64,000 nt of DNA from Azonexus hydrophilus DSM 23864. Its GTDB lineage: Bacteria > Pseudomonadota > Gammaproteobacteria > Burkholderiales > Rhodocyclaceae. The position numbers were made by a program, and so were the translations under genes. Positions within the stretch are counted from its first letter, which is position 1. Each line of letters begins with the position of its first letter. Location of the stretch: positions 248,001 to 312,000 of the forward strand of contig NZ_AUCE01000011.1 in assembly GCF_000429605.1 (NCBI RefSeq). The letters are read 5' to 3'. The notes beneath the pieces were generated by a model that searched no databases, was not told the DNA's origin, and worked only from the letters and a program-made list of their open reading frames with translations. This document shows, piece by piece, positions 9,754 through 17,971 of the stretch.

Positions 9754-10315
9754 AGGCACCGGCTTCGGTCACGATCCAGTCGAGCCGTTGATCATGCGAT
9801 TCCGGACGGATGCTGTCGACGCGGTTGATCTCGAAACCGACCCCGACGGTCAGCGGGCGAGGTGCCAGGGCGGCCAGCGTACGGTCGAAATAGCCGCCGC
9901 CGTAGCCCAGCCGGTAGCCGGCCGGATCGAAACCGTTGAGCGGCAGCAGGATCAGCGCCGGGACCAGCCACTCGCCGTCGACCGGGGTCGGAATGCCGTA
10001 GCGGTCTTCCAGCAGACGACTCGTTGCCGTCCACGCGCGAAAGCGCAACGGCGCGTCTGTCTCGACCACCACCGGCAAAGCGGCCCGAGCACCGGCCTGA
10101 CGCCAGGATTCGGCAAGCTCGCGCAGATCCGGTTCGTGCTTGATCGGCCAGCAAAAAGCGAAACTTTCCGGCACCGCGAACGTCGACCGCAGGTGCTCGC
10201 CAATGCGCGCCGACAAACAACCATGCTCCGCCCCGGAAAGCAGGCTGCGCCGGGTCACCATCTCTCGTCGCAAGGCCTTACGCCAGGCCGTGCTATCCTC
10301 GAAATCATCGTTCAT
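9737..10315 (-). CDS. fau: 5-formyltetrahydrofolate cyclo-ligase
   Basis: A 192-residue enzyme that converts 5-formyl-THF to 5,10-methenyl-THF with ATP. The family signature NGFDPAGYRLGYGGGYFDRT is clear near residues 128-147, and the N-terminal basic segment WRKALRREMVTRR fits the ATP-binding start. The start codon is only 14 bases from the divergent slt start, so each promoter must lie within the neighbouring coding sequence. Confidence 0.92.
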   Translation of the reverse strand: MNDDFEDSTAWRKALRREMVTRRSLLSGAEHGCLSARIGEHLRSTFAVPESFAFCWPIKHEPDLRELAESWRQAGARAALPVVVETDAPLRFRAWTATSRLLEDRYGIPTPVDGEWLVPALILLPLNGFDPAGYRLGYGGGYFDRTLAALAPRPLTVGVGFEINRVDSIRPESHDQRLDWIVTEAGAFRPGD

Positions 10316-10329
10316 CCGGCCAATCTAGC

Positions 10330-12261
10330 ATGAAGTTTCGCGCATTACTCGCCGCCCTGGCTATCGCCAGCACCGCATCCGCCCAGACCATCGACGACAG
10401 CGTTTTCATCGCCGCGCGCGAAGCCTTCCGGCAAGGCGACGCCAATCGCCTGCAGTCGGCAGTCGCCCGTATCGGTGACCACCCGCTGGCGATCTATGCG
10501 GAAAACTACCGCTTGCGCAATCTTCTCGCCCGCAACGACGACAGCGGCATCCCTGCTTTCCTGATCACGCACGACGGCACCCACGCTGCCGAGCGGCTGC
10601 GTGCCGACTGGCTGCGCTGGCTGGCCCGGCGTTCCACGTGGAACCTGATCGAGAGCGAATACCCCCGGCTGCTCGCCCCGGAAGCGGAAGTCACCTGCCT
10701 CTTCCAGCAAGCCCGCTGGGCGCGCGGCGAGCGCAGCGCGCTGGATGAAGCCAGCCCCTTGTGGCTGACCATGCTCGAACCGCCGGAAGGCTGCCAGCCG
10801 CTGCTCGTCAGCCTGGTCAACAGCGGCCGGATCAGTACCGACGACGCCTGGAACCGTGCCCGCCTGCAGATCGAAGCCAACCGCCCGCAATGGGCCCGGC
10901 GTACCCTTGACCTGCTACCGGCCGGTCGGGCACCGGATGCCAAGCAGTACGACAACGCGGTGAACAACGCCATGTCCTACCTGGCCCGGCAGACCGGCGA
11001 CTGGCATGGCACGCGTAACGGTCGGGAGCTGACGGCGATCGCCATTCGCTACGTCGCAGCCAACGATCCCTCGGCCGCCGCCCGCGAACTCGAGCGCCGG
11101 GAGAGCCAGTTGCAGGCTGGCGAGGCCCATTGGGCCTGGAGCCAGATCGCCCTCCAGGCAGCCCGCAAGCACCATCCGGAAACCCTGAAATGGTACGGCC
11201 GGGCAGGGCGCAGCACGCTGAGCGAAGAAAATCACCAATGGAAGGTGCGCAGCGCCTTGCGCGCCACCGACTGGGGTGCCGTCCGCACCGCCATCGAGGC
11301 CATGCCACCGACCCTGGCCAACCGGCCCGAGTGGGTTTACTGGCTGGGTCGCGCCTACAAGGCCGGCGGCCGCCTGAGCGAAGCCGACGCCCTGTTTGCC
11401 CGGATTGCCGGTGAAGCGCATTTCTACGGCAACCTGGCCGACGAGGAACTGGGTCGCGTGGTTCTGCCGCCGCCGCGGACCACGCCGCCGAGCAACGACG
11501 AGATGCAGGCTGCACGGCGCCACGCCGGCCTGCAACGGGCACTGACCCTGTTCCGGCTGGACATGCGCACAGAGGCCGTACGCGAATGGAACTGGGCCCT
11601 GCGCGGCATGAGCGACCGCGAGCTGCTGGCCGCCGCCGAGCTTGCCCGCCAGCAACAGATCTGGGACCGCGCCATCAACACCGCCGAACGGACCCGCAAC
11701 GAACATGACTACACCCTGCGTTTCCTGTCGCCGTTTGCCGAGCAGATCCGTCCGGTCGCCCGCCAGCAATCCGTCGACGACGCCTGGGTATACGGGCTGA
11801 TGCGCCAGGAAAGCCGCTTCATCACCAATGCCCGCTCCAGCGTCGGCGCCTCCGGCCTGATGCAGTTGATGCCGGCAACCGCCCGCTGGGTGGCCAAGAA
11901 GATCGGCCTCGAGGACTTCCACCCGAGCCGGGTCAACGACACCGATGTGAACATCCTGCTGGGCACCTCCTACATGCGCATGGTCATGGAAAACCTCGAC
12001 AATCATCCGGTCCTGGCTTCCGCCGCCTACAACGCCGGCCCCGGACGGGCCCGCCGCTGGCGGGCCGAGCAGACCATCGAAGGCGCCATCTACGCCGAGA
12101 CCATTCCCTTCACCGAAACCCGCGATTACGTGAAAAAGGTGATGAGTAACGCCGTCTATTACTCCGCCCTGTTCAACGGTCGCCCGGATTCGCTGAAAAC
12201 CCGCCTCGGCGTCGTCACCCCGGCCTCGGATGCACCACCCAAGGAACGCGATCTGCCCTGA
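10330..12261 (+). CDS. slt: Soluble lytic murein transglycosylase
   Basis: A 643-residue periplasmic enzyme that cleaves the MurNAc-GlcNAc bond of peptidoglycan to give 1,6-anhydro ends. A signal peptide (MKFRALLAALAIASTASA) is followed by a long alpha-helical region rich in Trp/Arg like the Slt70 superhelix, then the SLT domain at about 475-620. The catalytic glutamate is E494 in MRQESRF, followed by GLMQLMPATA and AYNAGPGRARRW. A parS-like sequence lies inside the gene at 10631-10644. Confidence 0.9.
   Translation: MKFRALLAALAIASTASAQTIDDSVFIAAREAFRQGDANRLQSAVARIGDHPLAIYAENYRLRNLLARNDDSGIPAFLITHDGTHAAERLRADWLRWLARRSTWNLIESEYPRLLAPEAEVTCLFQQARWARGERSALDEASPLWLTMLEPPEGCQPLLVSLVNSGRISTDDAWNRARLQIEANRPQWARRTLDLLPAGRAPDAKQYDNAVNNAMSYLARQTGDWHGTRNGRELTAIAIRYVAANDPSAAARELERRESQLQAGEAHWAWSQIALQAARKHHPETLKWYGRAGRSTLSEENHQWKVRSALRATDWGAVRTAIEAMPPTLANRPEWVYWLGRAYKAGGRLSEADALFARIAGEAHFYGNLADEELGRVVLPPPRTTPPSNDEMQAARRHAGLQRALTLFRLDMRTEAVREWNWALRGMSDRELLAAAELARQQQIWDRAINTAERTRNEHDYTLRFLSPFAEQIRPVARQQSVDDAWVYGLMRQESRFITNARSSVGASGLMQLMPATARWVAKKIGLEDFHPSRVNDTDVNILLGTSYMRMVMENLDNHPVLASAAYNAGPGRARRWRAEQTIEGAIYAETIPFTETRDYVKKVMSNAVYYSALFNGRPDSLKTRLGVVTPASDAPPKERDLP
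10631..10644. other. parS-like ParB binding site 1
   Basis: GTTCCACGTGGAAC is a perfect 14-bp palindrome matching the known chromosomal parS core, inside slt. It encodes part of the residues RSTWN, so the protein tolerates it. Four similar sites occur in the window. Confidence 0.75.
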
Positions 12262-12342
12262 CAGTGCTGCCATAATTTGTCGTTGATGTCACAATGGCGC
12301 CTTGGCCATCAACGGCCCTCATGACCACGCCAAAGTCCAACC

Positions 12343-14424
12343 GTGACCCTGCCCAGCTCAGCCGGCCGCTTTGATCGCTTTCAGGTACTCAAGGCCTGTC
12401 GAAGCGCTTTCCTTGACCAGTTGTCGACGCTGCTGCGCGATAGCCGACTGGTGTCCGAAGCCGCCATTTCGGCAATGCTGGGTGGTACCGGCCGCCACTT
12501 CGACGCCATGCAGACCAGCCAGCGCACGGGCAGCTTCGAGGAAGAAGCAAAAGGGCTGACCTCATCGAAAATCTCGCTGGTCGGTGATGACGACCTCGAA
12601 CTCGACATCCGGCTCGACAACCTGTGCAAACGCCTGAGCGAATCGACCAGCGTCCAGCTGTGGAAGACGCATCTGCGCTTCGTCACCCTGCTTGGCCGCC
12701 CGGATCTGCCCAAGACGCACAACCCGGTCGGGCCGCAAGCCATCGTTGCCGGCCTGCATTCGCTGTTTGCGGCCGCCGGCGCCAGCTCGCTCGACGAGAA
12801 GTTCGATCTGCTCGACCGCATCGAAGCCTTGCTGCGCGAGGGTTTGCCAGTCATTTACACCAACATCGACAGCTTGCTCGACCGGGTTGGCGCCGAAGCC
12901 GCCCAACCCGCCATCATCGGCTCCGGCGAAACACCCCGCCCGACTGTCAGCGCCCCCAGCCAGCCAGTACCACCCCCGGTCGCCAGCGAGCCGGCAACGC
13001 AAGGCGTGATCGCGCAACTGGCCGGCCGGGCGAGCAAGACCGGCACACCTGTCGCCAGCCAGCGCCTGCTCAGCCAGGCCGCGCTGGACAACCTGATGTT
13101 CCGCCTGGAACAGCTCGAACGTAACCAGCGCAACAGCACGGACTTCCTGACCGCGACCTCACCCAAGCTGGAAACACTGATTCCGGGCCTGTTCGCCGAA
13201 ACCACGGAGCACCCCGCACCGGCCATGGAAGCCGTGCGCGCCCAGGAACTGGGCGTTCCGGCAGCAACCGCCGAAGGCCAGGCCATCGACGCCGTCGGCC
13301 AGTTCTATTCGGCGGCCTTCGCCGATCCCGGGCTCCCCGACACACTGAAACTCCAGCTCGCCGAGCTTCAGGTCATCACGGTCAGGCTGGCACTCAAGGA
13401 CAAGACCCTCTTCTCGCGTGCCGATCACCCGCTGCGCCGACTGATCGACCGCATCGGCGCCCTCTGCATTCCCCTGCCAGCCAACGCCGACCGTCAGCAT
13501 CCCACGTTCAAAAAAATCGCCGAGGTGATCGCCCAGTTGAAAGGCGGATTCGGCGGCCATAGCGAAGGCATTGCCATCGCGGCCGATGCGGTCGACGAGT
13601 TACTCACCGAGCAACTGCACGAAATTTACGGCCAGGCTGCGGCCTATCTGCCCTTGCTGCACCAGCTCGACCGCCGCGACCAGGCCGCCGGCGACATTCG
13701 TCGCCTGCTCGAAACACGGGAAATCGACGGCCTGCCGCCGATTTTGCAGGACTTCTTCCGCCAGCACTGGAAACGCCTGCTGGAAAAGGCCTGGTTCGAG
13801 GAAGGCATCAGCGGCCCCAGCTGGCAGGCCAATGCCCGGACGCTGTCGACGCTGCTCTGGTCTTTCCGGCCAAAGGCTGTTGGCGAAGAACGCCAGGCCC
13901 TGGCGCGCGAACTCCCTGTCGTCCTGAAATCGCTCAAGGCCGGTATGGAGCAGTTGCAACTGCCGGCCGAAACTCAGGCCGGCATTCTCGACGCCTGTTT
14001 CGAATTGCAGACGCGAGCCATGCGGGCAAGCGCTGGCCCGGCAGAAGACGGACTCGAACCCGCCATGTCTTTGCCTCGGCCGGGCCGCAACCGGCAGATG
14101 ACCCAGGGCCGGGTCGAAGCCGGCGACCTGATCCTGCATACGCTGGATCTGCCCGACCCGGCCAGCGGCGAACCGCCCGGATCGCTTCCCGGCCAGGGCA
14201 CCTGGCTGAGCGTCAATCTGGAAGGCGTAGACCACATCCTCTGCCTGTGCCATCGCAGCCCGGCCAGCGGCCGTAGCCTGCTGTTCAGCCCCGCCCCCCG
14301 TCTGGCGCTTGCTATCCACCCACAACTGCTGGACCTGCGGCTACGCGATGGCAGCATTCGCCAGTTCGGCGAGCCGCCGCTGTTTGCCCGCCTGCTGGCG
14401 CGGGCACTGGCAGCGGCTGGCTGA
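12343..14424 (+). CDS. DUF1631 family protein
   Basis: A 693-residue protein of the proteobacterial DUF1631 family, for which no biochemical role is established. The typical SLVGDDDLELDIRLDNLCKRL near residue 75-95 and the NPVGPQAI segment near 125 are visible. The middle is helical with Pro/Ala-rich linkers (about 195-225). The C-terminal ~120 residues may form a beta-rich PilZ-like module (LSVNLEGVDHILCLCHRSPASGRSLLF). The start is GTG at 12343. It is cytoplasmic, with no signal peptide or membrane segment. Confidence 0.75.
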   Translation: MTLPSSAGRFDRFQVLKACRSAFLDQLSTLLRDSRLVSEAAISAMLGGTGRHFDAMQTSQRTGSFEEEAKGLTSSKISLVGDDDLELDIRLDNLCKRLSESTSVQLWKTHLRFVTLLGRPDLPKTHNPVGPQAIVAGLHSLFAAAGASSLDEKFDLLDRIEALLREGLPVIYTNIDSLLDRVGAEAAQPAIIGSGETPRPTVSAPSQPVPPPVASEPATQGVIAQLAGRASKTGTPVASQRLLSQAALDNLMFRLEQLERNQRNSTDFLTATSPKLETLIPGLFAETTEHPAPAMEAVRAQELGVPAATAEGQAIDAVGQFYSAAFADPGLPDTLKLQLAELQVITVRLALKDKTLFSRADHPLRRLIDRIGALCIPLPANADRQHPTFKKIAEVIAQLKGGFGGHSEGIAIAADAVDELLTEQLHEIYGQAAAYLPLLHQLDRRDQAAGDIRRLLETREIDGLPPILQDFFRQHWKRLLEKAWFEEGISGPSWQANARTLSTLLWSFRPKAVGEERQALARELPVVLKSLKAGMEQLQLPAETQAGILDACFELQTRAMRASAGPAEDGLEPAMSLPRPGRNRQMTQGRVEAGDLILHTLDLPDPASGEPPGSLPGQGTWLSVNLEGVDHILCLCHRSPASGRSLLFSPAPRLALAIHPQLLDLRLRDGSIRQFGEPPLFARLLARALAAAG

Positions 14425-14434
14425 CGGTCAGACC

Positions 14435-14464
14435 CTGACGCCGCGCCCGTATTTACCGTAAAAT
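14435..14464 (+). promoter_or_regulatory. Candidate promoter of the NDUFA9-like gene
   Basis: CTGACG at 14435 and TAAAAT at 14459 are spaced 18 bases apart. The palindrome at 14475-14488 lies just downstream, at a place where a repressor would block transcription. Confidence 0.4.
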
Positions 14465-14474
14465 CGCGGTTTCA

Positions 14475-14488
14475 CGAAAACGTTTTCG
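14475..14488. promoter_or_regulatory. LacI/PurR-like operator palindrome
   Basis: CGAAAACGTTTTCG is a perfect 14-bp palindrome with the central CG and A/T flanks typical of LacI-family operators; PurR sites read ACGCAAACGTTTGCGT. It lies between the predicted -10 and the ATG at 14500. No LacI-family gene is present in the window, so the regulator is unknown. Confidence 0.45.
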
Positions 14489-14499
14489 CGGGGTTACGG

Positions 14500-15462
14500 A
14501 TGAGTATCAAAAAGGTCTTGCTGCTGGGGGGTAGCGGTTTTGTCGGTACCTACATCGTCAATCGCCTGGCCCAGCGTGGCATCGAGGTCACCGTACCGAC
14601 GCGTCGCCGCGAGCGGACCAAGGCGCTAATCATGCAGCCCGGCGTCGACATGCCGGAAGCCAACATCCACTGCCCGGAAACGCTGACCGAACTGGTCCGC
14701 GGCCACGATGCGGTGATCAACCTCGTCGGCATCCTGCACAGCCGCGACGTCAAGTTCCCGTACAGCGACGATTTCGCCCGCGCCCACGTCGAATTGCCGA
14801 AGAAGATCGTCGCCGCCTGCAAGGCCGCCGGCGTCCGCCGTCTGGTGCACATGAGCGCGCTCAAGGCCGACCCCAAAGGTCCGTCGGAATACCTCGCCTC
14901 CAAGGGCGACGGCGAAGCCGTGGTGATGGCTGCCGCCGGCGAACTCGACGTGACCGTGTTCCGCCCGTCGGTGATCTTCGGCCTCGGCGACTCCTTCCTG
15001 TCGATGTTCGCCAAGGTGCTCAAGTCGGCGCCGATCTTCCCGCTCGGTTTCGGCCATGCCCGCTTCCAGCCGGTGTGGGTTGCCGATGTCGCCGATGCCT
15101 TCGTCGATTCGCTGAGCGATGCCGCCACTTTCGGCCAGGCCTACGACCTGGTCGGCCCGCAGGTGTACACGCTGCGCCAGCTGGTCGATTACACCGCCGC
15201 GCTGACCGGCAGCAAGGCCCGCGTCATCGCCCTGTCCGAAGGCTGGGCCTACCTGCAGGCCGGCCTGATGTGGCTGGCACCGAATCCGCTGATGTCGCCC
15301 GACAACCTGCGTTCGATGCAGGTCGACAGTGTCGGCGACGGCAACTGCAATGCACCGGCCGGCTGGCAGCCGACCGCCGTCGAAGCCGTGGCGCCGACCT
15401 ACATCGCGCACCGGACGCCGAAGGGCAAGCTCGACAGCTTCCGCTTCCGCGCCGGCCGCTGA
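14500..15462 (+). CDS. NAD(P)-binding protein, complex I NDUFA9 subunit-like
   Basis: A 320-residue atypical short-chain dehydrogenase/epimerase-fold protein like the NDUFA9 accessory subunit of respiratory complex I. The nucleotide-binding loop GGSGFVGTYIVNRL is at residues 9-22, with VRRLVHMSALKAD and FRPSVIFGLGDSF typical of this group. It lacks a clear YxxxK active pair in the usual context (SEYLASKGDGE is the nearest). It could assist quinone or complex I biogenesis. A palindromic operator precedes it, and the cca gene follows 16 bases later. Confidence 0.85.
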   Translation: MSIKKVLLLGGSGFVGTYIVNRLAQRGIEVTVPTRRRERTKALIMQPGVDMPEANIHCPETLTELVRGHDAVINLVGILHSRDVKFPYSDDFARAHVELPKKIVAACKAAGVRRLVHMSALKADPKGPSEYLASKGDGEAVVMAAAGELDVTVFRPSVIFGLGDSFLSMFAKVLKSAPIFPLGFGHARFQPVWVADVADAFVDSLSDAATFGQAYDLVGPQVYTLRQLVDYTAALTGSKARVIALSEGWAYLQAGLMWLAPNPLMSPDNLRSMQVDSVGDGNCNAPAGWQPTAVEAVAPTYIAHRTPKGKLDSFRFRAGR

Positions 15463-15478
15463 GCGCGTAACGCCCGCC

Positions 15479-16717
15479 GTGCAGGTTTACATCGTCGGCG
15501 GCGCCGTCCGGGACGAACTGCTCGGCCGGCCCTGCGACGACCGCGACTATGTGGTCGTCGGTGCCACCCCGGAAGCCATGCTGGCCGCCGGCTTCCGCCC
15601 GGTCGGCAAGGACTTCCCGGTCTTCCTGCACCCCGACAGCCACGAGGAGTATGCGCTCGCTCGCACCGAACGCAAGAGCGGGCGGGGCTACCACGGCTTC
15701 ACCTTTCACGCCGCCGCCGACGTCACGCTGGAACAGGACCTGGCCCGCCGCGACCTGACCATCAACGCCATGGCGCGCGACAACGAGGGCAGGGTGATCG
15801 ACCCCTTCAACGGCCAGGGCGACCTGCAGGCAAAAATCCTGCGCCACGTCGGCCCGGCCTTTGCCGAGGACCCGGTGCGCATCCTGCGCATCGCCCGCTT
15901 CGCCGCCCGCTTCCACGACTTCACCATCGCCCCGGAAACCCTGACGCTGATGCGCGCCATGGTCGCCGACGGCGAGGTCGATCACCTGGTCGCCGAACGC
16001 GTCTGGCAGGAGCTGGCCAAGGGGCTGATGGAAGCGAAGCCGTCACGGATGTTCGAGGTACTGCGCGAGTGCGGCGCGCTGGTCCGTTTGCTGCCCGAGG
16101 TCGACGCCCTGTTCGGCGTACCGCAGCGGGCCGATTACCATCCCGAGATCGACGCCGGCATCCACACGCTGATGGTCATCGACCAGGCCGCCCACTACGG
16201 TTTCCCGCTCACCGTCCGCTACGCCGCGCTGTGCCACGACCTCGGCAAGGCGACGACGCCGGCCGACATCCTGCCCCGGCATATCGGCCACGAGATGCGC
16301 AGCCTGCAACTCTGCCAGACAATGAGCGAGCGCCTGCGCGTCCCCAACGAATGCCGCGACCTGGCGCTGCTGATGGCGCGACACCACGGCACCATCCACC
16401 GCGCCGGCGAGATGCGTGCGGCAACCCTGGTCGACTTGCTGGAAAAATGCGATGCCCTGCGCCGACCGGCGCGCTTCGGCGAACTACTCGACACCTGCCG
16501 CTGCGACTACACCGGCCGTGCCGGCTGGGAAAACCGCAGCTACGACAGCCCGGACCTGCTGTACAAGGTTTTGGCAGCGGTCAATACCGTCGACGCCGGG
16601 CGCATTGCCGCCGATACCAAGGAACACGGCAAGATTCCGGAACGCATCCGCCTGGCCCGCATCAAAGCCGTCCGCGCCCTGCTAAATGAGGCGGGAGATG
16701 AGCCAGAGCAGCAGTGA
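15479..16717 (+). CDS. cca: Multifunctional CCA tRNA nucleotidyltransferase
   Basis: A 412-residue enzyme that adds or repairs the 3' CCA of tRNA. The N-terminal VGGAVRDELLG and the metal-binding DRDYVV (DxD) sit within the first 35 residues, RRDLTINAMA near 90, and DPVRILRIARFAARF near 130. An HD phosphohydrolase domain (ALCHDLGKATTP near residue 250) indicates the bifunctional bacterial type. The start is GTG at 15479 (VQVYIVGG); an upstream extension lies in the NDUFA9-like gene and has no family similarity. The 3' end overlaps the convergent DUF2905 gene by 36 bases. Confidence 0.93.
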   Translation: MQVYIVGGAVRDELLGRPCDDRDYVVVGATPEAMLAAGFRPVGKDFPVFLHPDSHEEYALARTERKSGRGYHGFTFHAAADVTLEQDLARRDLTINAMARDNEGRVIDPFNGQGDLQAKILRHVGPAFAEDPVRILRIARFAARFHDFTIAPETLTLMRAMVADGEVDHLVAERVWQELAKGLMEAKPSRMFEVLRECGALVRLLPEVDALFGVPQRADYHPEIDAGIHTLMVIDQAAHYGFPLTVRYAALCHDLGKATTPADILPRHIGHEMRSLQLCQTMSERLRVPNECRDLALLMARHHGTIHRAGEMRAATLVDLLEKCDALRRPARFGELLDTCRCDYTGRAGWENRSYDSPDLLYKVLAAVNTVDAGRIAADTKEHGKIPERIRLARIKAVRALLNEAGDEPEQQ

Positions 16718-16879
16718 CAGGATGATGATGCTGACAAAGGGGAAATGGTAAACACGACCGCGCCAGCGGAAGGCGACGTCGCCCGGCAGTTGGCCAAAGC
16801 GGATGAAGCGGGCGAGGTGAGGCGTGACCAGTCCGAGCAGGAAGATCGCCACCACCAGCGTCAGTATCCACTTCAACAT
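16682..16879 (-). CDS. DUF2905 family small membrane protein
   Basis: A 65-residue protein with two membrane segments (MLKWILTLVVAIFLLGLV and FPFVSIIILSLLLWLI) around a conserved LPGDVAFRWRGRVYHFP loop, which is the DUF2905 signature. The start is the ATG at 16879; 22 more codons upstream are open but do not match the family. Function is unknown. Confidence 0.75.
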   Translation of the reverse strand: MLKWILTLVVAIFLLGLVTPHLARFIRFGQLPGDVAFRWRGRVYHFPFVSIIILSLLLWLISRLI

Positions 16880-16935
16880 GTATTCACCCAGCGTGCGAAA
16901 GCCCGCATTTAACCACGGCGACAGCCTGAAACCCC

Positions 16936-17742
16936 ATGATAGCAACCCAAGACATTGGCGGACTGGAAGTATTTTCCTGCCTGCCCAACGGCAACACCGA
17001 CAAACCAGCGCTTCTCTTCATCCACGGCGCCTTTGCCGGCGGCTGGATGTGGACCGAAACCTTCATGCCGTATTTCGCGGCGGCCGGCCATCCCTGTTAT
17101 GCCCTGTCGCTCCGGGGCCATGGCGGTAGCCAGGGGCACGAGCAGATCAACTGGCTATCGATTGCCGATTACGTCGACGATGTCCGCAGCGTGATCGATA
17201 CGCTGGCCATCGACCCGGTACTGCTCGGCCACTCGATGGGCGGCTTCGTCGTGCAGAAATACCTCGAACGCTACCCGGCCCCGGCCGCAGCACTGCTTTG
17301 CTCGGTGCCGCCACAAGGCCTGATTGCCGCCCAGTTTCACCTGATGCTGCAGAAGCCGGAACTGTTCCTGGAAATCAACCGTATCCTCGCCGGCAACTAC
17401 ACCGATACCGACACCTTGCGCGATGCGCTGTTCGCCGGTGAGGCCGACCCGGCCATGCTCGCCATCTGGCTGGGCAAGATGCAGAACGAGTCGCAACGGG
17501 CCATCTGGGACATGTCGATGTTCAACCTGCCCAACCTCTACCACATGCACCGGCCACCGATGCTGATCGTCGGCGCCGACCAGGATGCGCTGGTGCCAGC
17601 CTTCCTGGTCCAGACCACCGCCCACACCTACGGCCAGCCTTCGCACATCCTACACAACATGGGTCACGCCATTACCCATGAAAAGGAATGGCCGCGCGCG
17701 GCGGCCATCATTCAGACCTGGCTGGACGGTCTCAGGCCCTGA
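16936..17742 (+). CDS. Alpha/beta hydrolase
   Basis: A 268-residue cytoplasmic alpha/beta-hydrolase. The nucleophile elbow GHSMGG is near residue 96-101, the oxyanion motif FIHGAFAGGW is near 29-38, and the late aspartate and histidine are in GADQDALVP and NMGHAITHE. It may be an esterase or lipase; the substrate is unknown. The gene starts within the upstream region of the divergent DUF2905 gene, and its last 11 bases overlap the YjfB-like gene. Confidence 0.8.
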   Translation: MIATQDIGGLEVFSCLPNGNTDKPALLFIHGAFAGGWMWTETFMPYFAAAGHPCYALSLRGHGGSQGHEQINWLSIADYVDDVRSVIDTLAIDPVLLGHSMGGFVVQKYLERYPAPAAALLCSVPPQGLIAAQFHLMLQKPELFLEINRILAGNYTDTDTLRDALFAGEADPAMLAIWLGKMQNESQRAIWDMSMFNLPNLYHMHRPPMLIVGADQDALVPAFLVQTTAHTYGQPSHILHNMGHAITHEKEWPRAAAIIQTWLDGLRP

Positions 17743-17923
17743 TATCGATGCTGTTGCCGAGGTTGGCCGGGTTGCTGGCCACCTGCGGCAAGGTCTGCAA
17801 TAGCTGCAGGGCGTTGGCGGCTTCGATATCGATGGCTTTCTTGAGCACCAGCATGCTCGCCTGCATGGCAGTCTGCTGCTGGGTCAGTGCGCCACTGGCA
17901 CCAACGATTGCGGATACATCCAT
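17732..17923 (-). CDS. YjfB-family putative motility protein
   Basis: A 63-residue protein, MDVSAIVGASGALTQQQTAMQASMLVLKKAIDIEAANALQLL..., matching the small YjfB family often annotated as putative motility proteins. It is amphipathic and helical, with no signal peptide. No flagellar gene lies in the window. A GGGAG-like ribosome binding site precedes the ATG. Confidence 0.7.
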   Translation of the reverse strand: MDVSAIVGASGALTQQQTAMQASMLVLKKAIDIEAANALQLLQTLPQVASNPANLGNSIDIRA

Positions 17924-17971
17924 AGCAGAACTCCCGGTTAACGGCTGATGGTTTCAGTGTAGTCGCAATTT

